This document shows positions 1-5,183 of a stretch of 6,243 bases of DNA, piece by piece. The DNA is from an uncultured Candidatus Soleaferrea sp. GTDB taxonomy: Bacteria; Bacillota; Clostridia; Oscillospirales; Ruminococcaceae. The translations under genes were made by a program, and so were the position numbers. The notes under the pieces were generated by a model. The model ran no database searches. It worked only from the letters and a program-made list of their open reading frames with translations, and was not told where the DNA came from. Where the stretch lies: contig CAKTAG010000052.1 in the NCBI GenBank assembly GCA_934527325.1, forward strand, positions 1 to 6,243, in the 5' to 3' direction. Each line of letters begins with the position of its first letter. The first letter of the stretch is position 1.

Positions 1-30
1 ACCAATAAGTAATATCAATTTTTCCCTTTT

Positions 31-64
31 GTGTCTACTTTTTAGAAATGCGTGTCTACTTTTT
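31..64. repeat. Tandem pair of 13-bp direct repeats, possible IS21-type transposon end
   Basis: GTGTCTACTTTTT occurs at 31-43 and again at 52-64. The copies start 21 bp apart, about two helical turns, as expected for sites bound side by side by a protein. The reverse complement, AAAAAGTAGACAC, resembles the AAAAAGTTGACAC-type multiple terminal repeats that I associate with IS21-family elements in Firmicutes. That resemblance is from memory and is not tested. If it is an end beginning with TG at position 30, the element would extend to the right, but no transposase is present there. It may therefore be a solo end, a MITE or chance. Confidence 0.4.
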
Positions 65-109
65 CTTGACTAGTGCAAACTATTGTATCAAGCCCCCTTA
101 TTTAGGGTA

Positions 110-512
110 TTAATAATAATATTGCGTTTCTATGTATCCTGCTACACTATATATAAACAATAAAATGATTCCTGTTACTAAAGTAGTTATAAATATCTTT
201 TTTGTATCAATACCCAATAATAAAAGATGATTTAGCCATAGTAATACACCCATATAAACCAAAAGAAAACATATTTAATATATATGATACAATTACTATT
301 AAAAAATTGTGACATAATATCTTTATATTTAGATAAATTGGATCCAAACACAAAAACTGAAAATACGGTAAAATATTATTTATATCTGTTGATTGTTTTA
401 CTTTAACATCACATGTATAATAATATCCATAAAGAAACGACACTACCCCCAATATCATTTGTATAACTGATATAATACAAAGCCACTTATTATTTTTTAT
501 ATTAAACGTCAC
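110..512 (-). pseudogene. SpoIIM/DUF95-like small membrane protein, probably frameshifted
   Basis: The uninterrupted part runs from GTG 512 to TGA 207 (101 aa). The GTG overlaps the end of the upstream peptidase gene by 11 nt and has a GAAGG motif a few bases before it, so the two are probably translationally coupled. Membrane segments lie near residues 10-32 and 68-92. The 'NF' at 69-70, the Gly-rich turn and the 'SFIIGY' end recall the N-x(n)-G-F-x-x-G core of the SpoIIM (DUF95) family, found in sporulation and in many bacteriocin clusters as a membrane partner. The frame stops inside that core. A second frame, open from about 214 to TAA 110, continues with a hydrophobic helix ending 'SVAGYIETQYYY', which resembles the usual C-terminal Ala-x-x-x-Glu helix of the family. 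A one-base shift near 205-215 would join the two at about 133 aa. That is still short for the family (about 180-210 aa), so an internal deletion is likely. Family assignment is by eye only. Confidence 0.5.
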
Positions 513-1599
513 TCAAACCTTCTATCATTTCTATCCTGTGTTGTAGTGTCACTTGTTTGAATAATGAATTTGATCTATTTGAGTTATGAGATTGATTTAA
601 CAATTGCAAAGCTTTTAAGCATTTTTCTTTGCCTAGAGTTTTAACAGCATATACATCAGCAATGTTTTCACTATATATCTTTAAAGCATATCCTAATTTT
701 TGTGAATATAGATGATATATTAAAAAATTTATCCATATCATAAAACGCATCCCAATATATGAAAAAAAATACGGAGACATCGATAAATAGGCTATCCATA
801 CAATACTTGAAATATAGTATAATAATAGCTTTTTATCTTTTAAATGCCCTTGTTCATGAGCTACAATATAATCATAAATAATTTTATTACCGTTTAATAC
901 GTCACATGTTATCAAAATCGTATTTTTTAAACAAGCTAACCCATAAAATTTAAAGCTTATAAAATTATTACGGGTTTTAGGCAACATAACTTTAATCTTA
1001 CATTTATTATTTTGCGCTATCATAATACTAAAAACTTTTCCATAAATTTTTTTATTAAAAAATAAAATAACACTAAATATAAAAACAGCTAATCCAAATT
1101 TCCAATTATTAATATTTTTTATATAAAAAATAATTAACAGCAATATTCCTGAAAATATGCTTACTAGCAACAAATCCAGTATTTTATGTATAATTTTAGA
1201 ATCTTTATTTTCAAATGTAAATACATACTTGTTATTATCATCCTTAAACAAAATGATATTATTTTCTGCAAAAAAGCTAATATATTGGCTAGGCTCTAAT
1301 GAAAATAAAACTGTATAAAAACATTCCCACCATTTTATGCGTTTTTTAACAACTTCACCATTTATATTAACATTAAAATTTTGCTTATATACATAAATAG
1401 GGAATTTTATATATAGAAATACAAACATTATAATAATTTCTAATAATGATAAAAAAACAAGTATACATGATAATATAGGGTGGTAATACATATCTACATA
1501 ACCTAATAATGAAACACCAAATAACTTAATAGCAATAACTAAAAATGCTATAAATAAAAATAAATTTGGTGTAGATAATATTTTATTACGCAATAGCAC
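502..1599 (-). CDS. Membrane-bound M48-like zinc metallopeptidase
   Basis: This is a predicted integral-membrane zinc endopeptidase. H248-E-Q-G-H252 is the HExxH zinc site, with E249 as catalytic base. E311 in 'ENIADVYA' fits the ExxAD third ligand of M48 (HtpX/Ste24-like) peptidases, and the C-terminal 'QHRIEMIE' fits the usual M48 tail. Hydrophobic segments lie near residues 11-33, 42-68, 139-160, 165-182 and 260-300, so the HEQGH helix is placed close to the membrane. At 365 aa it is longer than HtpX (about 290) because of an extra N-terminal membrane and soluble region (about 70-135). The reading frame opens at GTG 1599, 14 nt inside the upstream gene. GGGAG lies only 3 nt before that GTG but 9 nt before an in-frame TTG at 1593, so TTG 1593 may be the true start. 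The substrate is unknown. By position, the likeliest is the secreted precursor encoded just upstream (inference). M56 (BlaR1-like) is an alternative family. Confidence 0.85.
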   Translation of the reverse strand: MLLRNKILSTPNLFLFIAFLVIAIKLFGVSLLGYVDMYYHPILSCILVFLSLLEIIIMFVFLYIKFPIYVYKQNFNVNINGEVVKKRIKWWECFYTVLFSLEPSQYISFFAENNIILFKDDNNKYVFTFENKDSKIIHKILDLLLVSIFSGILLLIIFYIKNINNWKFGLAVFIFSVILFFNKKIYGKVFSIMIAQNNKCKIKVMLPKTRNNFISFKFYGLACLKNTILITCDVLNGNKIIYDYIVAHEQGHLKDKKLLLYYISSIVWIAYLSMSPYFFSYIGMRFMIWINFLIYHLYSQKLGYALKIYSENIADVYAVKTLGKEKCLKALQLLNQSHNSNRSNSLFKQVTLQHRIEMIEGLSDV

Positions 1600-2127
1600 C
1601 TACTCCCAATATTACCAATACTCCTTCTACAGCTGATAATAAACCTATAATCTCTGGTACAGCTGCTAATCCAAATTCTGCAGCAAGTTCACCCATAGTA
1701 ACAATAGTTCCCTCTTCTACTACTGCATATGCAGATCCCAGCAAGCCTCCCGCAGCTTCTAATGGATCATTACCTTTAATAATAGCTTTAACGAAAGCAA
1801 CTGCAAAAGCGTATGTATTATCCCATTTCTTACCATTTATTTTATTAGTAATATCCTTATCACTATCAAATGAATACACATTTCCATCGTTAACGTTTTT
1901 AATATTATAAATATACTGATCACCTAACTTTTCTTTATTAACCACAAATAAAACATCTCCTTTTCTATTTTGTATGTATCGTATATTATTTTCACTAATA
2001 CTACCACTCATTTTAGATGGAGAAAAAATTGAATTATAATTTGATGAATAAATTGTATGATCGCAGTTAAAAGACAAGTAAAGACAATCATTCCTATTCC
2101 AGTGATTTGCTTATTTTTTTTAATCAT
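1586..2127 (-). CDS. Putative secreted precursor with hydrophobic Gly/Ala-rich C-terminus (toxin/bacteriocin-like), frameshifted
   Basis: I do not recognise a family. The long frame (TTG 2077 to TAA 1586, 163 aa) has a polar N-terminal half with Asn/Asp/Ser-rich, beta-like stretches. Its last 60 residues are Gly/Ala-rich and hydrophobic: 'EAAGGLLGSAYAVV', then 'AAEFGLAAVPEIIGLLSAVE', ending 'LGVGAIA'. Such tails are seen in membrane-active peptides such as SdpC-type toxins and hydrophobic bacteriocins. TTG 2077 has no SD. A good one (AAGGAG, 2137-2142) sits 9 nt before ATG 2127 in another frame. That frame encodes 'MIKKNKQITGIGMIVFTCLL', a textbook signal peptide, and stops at TGA 2008. One extra base between about 2095 and 2008, for example in GCGATC to give '..LLTA-ADHTIY', would produce a 180-aa secreted protein. 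The gene may therefore be mutated, recoded or mis-sequenced. It is followed by the peptidase and SpoIIM-like genes with overlapping ends, implying one operon. Toxin function is inferred from composition and context only. Confidence 0.55.
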
Positions 2128-2136
2128 TATTTAACA

Positions 2137-2142
2137 CTCCTT
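2137..2142 (-). promoter_or_regulatory. Shine-Dalgarno site that decides the start of the precursor gene
   Basis: AAGGAG on the minus strand lies 9 nt before ATG 2127. It is the only convincing ribosome-binding site upstream of the precursor gene and points to the signal-peptide frame, not to TTG 2077. Confidence 0.75.
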
Positions 2143-2229
2143 CTTAATTCAACAGCTTATTTTTACATTTTTTGTTAAAAATTAGATAGATATCTTCCAC
2201 CATCAGTAGTTTTGAGTGTTGCAAAAAAT

Positions 2230-2238
2230 ATTATAGCA
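2230..2238 (-). promoter_or_regulatory. Extended -10 promoter for the accessory operon
   Basis: The minus strand reads TGC-TATAAT, a perfect -10 hexamer with the TG of an extended -10 element. No good -35 lies 16-18 bp upstream (TACAAA is the best), which is tolerable for extended -10 promoters. Transcription would start near 2222 and leave a leader of about 95 nt before ATG 2127. Confidence 0.55.
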
Positions 2239-2306
2239 TATTCTCAATTATATTTGTACTACAAATTTTTAATAAAATTTCATGCTGTTAACTCCACCAT
2301 AACCAT

Positions 2307-2318
2307 ACCAACGTTGGT
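2307..2318. promoter_or_regulatory. Perfect 12-bp palindrome, candidate operator
   Basis: ACCAACGTTGGT is fully self-complementary and comparatively GC-rich for this intergenic DNA. It lies about 70 bp upstream of the extended -10 on the minus strand, so it could bind a dimeric regulator of the accessory operon. No regulator gene is present in the window. The rest of the 2128-2543 gap holds the operon leader, the promoter and the cotJ terminator, and I see no gene there. Confidence 0.3.
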
Positions 2319-2419
2319 GTTGCTTCTGTAACTATATATATCTCTCTAAACCATATCTTCTTTTATGAAATAATAAACTTGATGATTCTAAATGAACCTT
2401 AAATGCTGTTTTCCACATA

Positions 2420-2466
2420 ATAAAAACAAAACAACCAGATCCCAGAAAAAAAGGAACCTAGTTGTT
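2420..2466 (-). terminator. Rho-independent terminator of the cotJ operon
   Basis: The arms at 2453-2466 and 2430-2443 form a 14-bp stem with a 9-nt loop in minus-strand RNA, followed by TTTTGTTTTTATT. Three of the pairs are G-U. In plus-strand RNA the same positions become A-C mismatches, so the structure was selected on the minus strand. It lies about 77 nt past the cotJC stop. Confidence 0.8.
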
Positions 2467-2543
2467 TTTTTATTTGCATTAACTAATTTACTATTTGCTT
2501 ATAACACAACCACAAATATCTTTAATATTTATGATTTTAAATA

Positions 2544-3170
2544 TTATTGCTTTCTATTTACCTTCTTTTTATTAGCCCTATCAAATTCAGGGTTAAACGC
2601 ATAAAAATTTTTAGAATCTAAATTATCTTGCGTTATTCTTAATGCATCTCCAAATCTTTGAAAATGTACTATTTCTCTAGCTCTTAAAAATTTAATCGGA
2701 TCTCTAACATCTGGGTCATCTGCTAACCTTAAAATATTATCATATGTCACCCTTGCTTTTTGTTCTGCTGCTAAATCTTCTGTTATATCAGCTATAGCAT
2801 CTCCCGTAGATTGCAGTGTTGATGTTGAAAATGGTGTTCCAGAAGCTGCCATTGGGTAAATTCCTGTTGTATGATCTACAAAATACGTATCAAAACCACT
2901 TTTCTTTATTTCATCTACACTTAAATTTCTTGTCAATTGGTACAATATTGCACTTACCATCTCAACATGTGCTAATTCTTCTGTTCCTATATCTGTAAGA
3001 ATTCCTTTAACTTCTGCATATGGCGCAGTGTACCTCTGACTTAAATATCTAGTAGCAGCTCCTAATTCACCATCTGGACCACCCAACTGAGATATTATAA
3101 CCTTAGCTAAAGCTGGGTTAGGGTTTTTTATTTTAACTGGATATTGTAACTTCTTTTCATAATTCCACAT
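2544..3170 (-). CDS. cotJC: Spore coat protein CotJC, manganese-catalase-like
   Basis: CotJC is a spore coat protein of the ferritin-like manganese catalase family. It is made in the mother cell and deposited with CotJA in the inner coat, and it may destroy peroxide. The start is ATG 3170 with GGAG 10 nt upstream. An in-frame GTG at 3179 is too close to that site. The product is 208 aa with the typical 'MWNYEKKLQYPVKIKNPNP' opening and a 'GGPDGELGAATRYLSQRY' helix. All five expected metal ligands are visible with the spacing of the Lactobacillus plantarum enzyme: E35, E65, H68, E136 and H169 (E65-H68 three apart, E136-H169 thirty-three apart). The dinuclear site therefore looks intact and activity is plausible. 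It starts 1 nt after the cotJB stop (TAATATG) and is the last gene before the terminator at 2420-2466. Confidence 0.96.
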   Translation of the reverse strand: MWNYEKKLQYPVKIKNPNPALAKVIISQLGGPDGELGAATRYLSQRYTAPYAEVKGILTDIGTEELAHVEMVSAILYQLTRNLSVDEIKKSGFDTYFVDHTTGIYPMAASGTPFSTSTLQSTGDAIADITEDLAAEQKARVTYDNILRLADDPDVRDPIKFLRAREIVHFQRFGDALRITQDNLDSKNFYAFNPEFDRANKKKVNRKQ

Positions 3171-3171
3171 A

Positions 3172-3435
3172 TTATTCACTCTCCTCTAAATTTTCCCACG
3201 GCCAAGGATTACTTACCCATTCCCAATTATTTTTACTTTTATTTTCCCCTTTTGATATTGGGCCATATTTTTCAACATATTCTGCTAATATCTCTTCTCT
3301 CATTTTATTATGCTTATTATAATAATCTAAAGCCATACTATTATTTGGGTGAGTATCTAAATAAAGTGCTGCTTCTGTTAACACAAAATCACACACTTGT
3401 AATTTATTTAACAACTTTTCTTGTTCTTTACTCAT
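3172..3435 (-). CDS. cotJB: Spore coat protein CotJB
   Basis: This is the small middle gene of the cotJ operon, needed with cotJA and cotJC for spore coat composition; its biochemical role is unknown. The 87-aa product fits the family's usual size. It has the helical N-terminal part ('LLNKLQVCDFVLTEAALYLD', residues 8-27), the central 'DTHPNNSMALDYYNKHN' and the Trp/Pro-rich C-terminal 'NPWPWE' typical of CotJB. The ATG shares one base with the cotJA stop (TAATG) and has GGAGG 10 nt upstream, so it is translationally coupled to cotJA. The acidic 'NLEESE' end overlaps nothing and stops 1 nt before cotJC. Confidence 0.95.
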   Translation of the reverse strand: MSKEQEKLLNKLQVCDFVLTEAALYLDTHPNNSMALDYYNKHNKMREEILAEYVEKYGPISKGENKSKNNWEWVSNPWPWENLEESE

Positions 3436-3623
3436 TACAAAATAGCCTCCTCACCTATAAAAGGCTTATCTAATTCAGAAAAAAGTGTTCCCCTTTTTAT
3501 AGCAACATCTGGTGAATATAATTTTTGCCAATTTTGATATGGAACATACGCCATAGCCAATGATTTCACATCATCACTTTTATTCTCACACCTTGGAATA
3601 TAAGACATTAATTCATCTATCAC
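3435..3623 (-). CDS. cotJA: Spore coat-associated protein CotJA
   Basis: First gene of the cotJ operon. CotJA and CotJC depend on each other for assembly into the inner spore coat. The product is 62 aa and carries the family hallmarks 'AYVPYQ' (25-30), 'GTLF' (45-48) and 'LDKPF.G' (51-57). The chosen start is GTG 3623, preceded by AAGGAG at a 9-10 nt spacing. ATG 3608, five codons in, is the alternative. In Bacillus subtilis this operon is under mother-cell sigma-E. I could not find a convincing sigma-E -35/-10 pair in the 3624-3757 upstream region, only a 10-bp palindrome ATTACGTAAT at 3673-3682. Confidence 0.93.
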   Translation of the reverse strand: MIDELMSYIPRCENKSDDVKSLAMAYVPYQNWQKLYSPDVAIKRGTLFSELDKPFIGEEAIL

Positions 3624-3693
3624 TTTTTTTACTCTCCTTACATTATTTATTCTTTAACAGTCCACATTACATATTACGTAATTCATTCCATTA

Positions 3694-3731
3694 TTGACAC
3701 AAAATTGCCTTAAAAATTTATTAACTATAAT
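3694..3731 (+). promoter_or_regulatory. Possible plus-strand promoter divergent from cotJA
   Basis: A perfect TTGACA (3694-3699) is followed 17 bp later by a poor -10 (TTTATT, 3717-3722), and a perfect TATAAT lies at 3726-3731, 26 bp away. Neither pairing is ideal. If active, it would transcribe the small ORF at 3758 and the hairpin cluster beyond it. Confidence 0.25.
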
Positions 3732-3757
3732 TTTCTCATCTATACAACATCATTAAA

Positions 3758-3952
3758 ATGCCTTTTTTATTAACAGCCTATAAAGTTTTAAAAAATTTAC
3801 TTTTCAGCACAAGTTGCATACTATTATGTATTTATAGTGCCTACGCTGCTTTTTCACTAATTCATATAATTTTTTTAAATAAAAAAACCCCCTTTGAGAT
3901 ACTAACAAATTTAAATAATTTATTGTACCACATAGGAGATTTTGTGCTATAA
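3758..3952 (+). CDS. Doubtful small membrane protein, 64 aa
   Basis: This is a plus-strand frame from ATG to TAA with one strong hydrophobic segment (about residues 13-40, including 'STSCILLCIYSAYAAFSLIH') and a polar tail ending 'LLYHIGDFVL'. No SD precedes the ATG, and the protein resembles nothing I know. It is the only reading frame of any length in the gap between cotJA and the repeat-protein gene. In DNA this AT-rich, open hydrophobic frames arise by chance. Confidence 0.22.
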   Translation: MPFLLTAYKVLKNLLFSTSCILLCIYSAYAAFSLIHIIFLNKKTPFEILTNLNNLLYHIGDFVL

Positions 3953-3993
3953 ATTTTATCACAATTTATAATCTATTAAAAAATTTAAATCAC

Positions 3994-4113
3994 AGGAGGT
4001 TTATTAAAAGCTAAAACTTTCTTCACTCCCCCAGCATAGCCGGGGCTTTATTGTTGCGCTTAAGCAACAATAAAGCCAAAACACTTAAGCAGAATATGTT
4101 TAAGTGTTTTGGC
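3994..4113. repeat. Orphan SD site followed by three clustered hairpins, possible mobile-element remnant
   Basis: A perfect AGGAGG (3994-3999, plus strand) has no ATG, GTG or TTG at usable distance. Three inverted repeats follow. The first is CCCCAGC (4029-4035) with GCCGGGG (4039-4045), better paired on the minus strand where A-C becomes G-U. The second is a perfect 14-bp pair, 4044-4057 with 4064-4077, whose 6-nt loop contains part of GCTTAAGC. The third is a perfect 14-bp pair, 4075-4088 with 4100-4113, with an 11-nt loop. The second and third stems share the GCC at 4075-4077, so they compete. No clear T-run follows on either strand, so simple terminators are a poor fit. Subterminal GC-rich hairpins of this kind are typical of IS200/IS605 ends and their non-autonomous derivatives, but that assignment is a guess. 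From 4114 to 4272 I see only a weak inverted repeat (4189-4197 with 4221-4229). Confidence 0.5.
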
Positions 4114-4272
4114 CATTTACACTAGTTAATAAAATGATATTAAAGCATAATACAAGTTATTACATATTAACTATTAATTGATATCATTAATGTTTATTAC
4201 TATTTTTTAACTTCATAACTATAAACATTTATTAAATTATTAAAAATTCAACAACTATACAAATTTTTAATT

Positions 4273-5090
4273 TTATTCTTTACCTTCTTCACTATACACT
4301 CTTCTTTGCATATAAAGCTTATTTCTATTACCAAGACCTATATCAAAACCAAGACCTTCTACGTCTGTACAATGTATAGTTGCTCTTCCTAAGCTTTTTT
4401 TATTCTCTTGATCGTCAGATAGTATTATACCTTTCCATTGTTCTCCAGTCCCATTATAAAACACATCTTGTAAACTATCACATCCATTAAAAGCCCATGT
4501 ACATATCCTTCCCACACTACTCGGGATTGTTATTGTTTTTAACTTATAACACTCAAAAAATGCTGTTGTATCTATTAGTTCTACTCCATTTGGTATTACT
4601 ATATTTGTTAAGTTTATACACCCAAAAAACGTAGAACTACTTATCTTCTTTATTCCGCTTGGTATTTCTATATCCGTTAAACTTTCACAATTATTGAAAG
4701 CCCCTTTACCCATACTTTGAATCTTAGAGCCATCTTCAATTATTACTCTTTTTAACTTTTCAAATCTGCCAAACGCATCATCACCTATTCCTGTTACACC
4801 TTCTACTATTATTATAGTATTTATGCTTTTTTTCATTACATCTGCACTACGTAATGTTTCTAATACATCTACCTCTTCTATTACTGCATTTTCACCAATA
4901 GCCCTAAATACCAATCTACCAGTTACCTTATTAACATCACCAATTACATTTGAACCAAAACTAACAAAACTAATTATATTTAAAAACGCAAATAAAAATA
5001 ACAGTTTAAAAAAACTATTATTTAATTTATTCCGTTCCCCCCCGATTGGGTTATTTTTACAAAATTACCGAACACTGTTAAAATATTCAT
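4273..5090 (-). CDS. Secreted BspA-type leucine-rich-repeat protein, interrupted by a G7 frameshift
   Basis: This is a leucine-rich-repeat (LRR_5/BspA) surface or secreted protein; such proteins commonly bind host or bacterial surfaces. The repeat frame (TTG 4914 to TAA 4273, 213 codons) holds about five units with a 23-residue period, for example 'ITIPSSVGRICTWAFNGC'. It then has the usual closing segment 'VFYNGTGEQWKGI' and a short basic tail with no anchor. No SD fits TTG 4914. A strong TAAGGAG lies 6 nt before ATG 5090, whose frame reads 'MNILTVFGNFVKITQSGG' and then stops at TAA 5022. The repeat frame is open upstream to the G tract without any start codon and encodes a hydrophobic helix ('FFKLLFLFAFLNIISFVSFG') that looks like a signal peptide core. 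The distance from 5090 to 4914 is 176 nt, one short of in-frame, and the G7 run (5037-5043) lies where the frames must join. With G8 the product is 272 aa. The gene is phase-variable, recoded or affected by a homopolymer error. Confidence 0.8.
5037..5043 (-). repeat. G7 homopolymer tract at the frame junction
   Basis: Seven consecutive G occur on the coding strand 48 nt after ATG 5090. The zero frame reads TCG GGG GGG AAC, exactly the X_XXY_YYZ phase of a -1 slippery heptamer. Seven G leaves the gene off and eight turns it on. Six also fails, because TAA follows two codons after the tract. No other G or C run of this length exists in the window. Confidence 0.9.
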
Positions 5091-5096
5091 TTTTTT

Positions 5097-5103
5097 CTCC
5101 TTA
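5097..5103 (-). promoter_or_regulatory. Strong Shine-Dalgarno site of the repeat-protein gene
   Basis: TAAGGAG on the minus strand lies 6 nt before ATG 5090. It fixes the translation start in the signal-peptide frame rather than at TTG 4914. I see no convincing promoter or terminator in the AT-rich 5103-5183 spacer after tsf. Confidence 0.85.
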
Positions 5104-5183
5104 TACTAACTTAAAATATATAATAAAATGCAACTAAATATTTACTATATATATTCTACCGCTTATAGATTTTACCTAATAAT

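Noticed and set aside
66..94. TTGACT on the plus strand as a -35 box
   Set aside because: No -10-like hexamer lies at 16-18 bp, and no plus-strand gene follows.
2144..2203. 19-codon ORF (ATG 2203) in the leader of the accessory operon, ending just before the SD
   Set aside because: It has no ribosome-binding site and nothing typical of an attenuator peptide, so it probably arises by chance.
2260..2335. Minus-strand short peptide ending 'RWYGYGGVNSMKFY', reminiscent of a YGNGV-type bacteriocin
   Set aside because: A stop lies just upstream, there is no start codon or SD, and the other frames of the same stretch look equally peptide-like.
2392..2604. Plus-strand 70-codon frame across the cotJ terminator and cotJC 3' end
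   Set aside because: It has no SD, overlaps cotJC antisense and spans a structure clearly selected as a minus-strand terminator.
4058..4116. Minus-strand mini-ORF 'MAKTLKHILLKCFGFIVA' through the hairpin cluster
   Set aside because: The sequence is constrained by the inverted repeats and there is no SD, so coding is unlikely.
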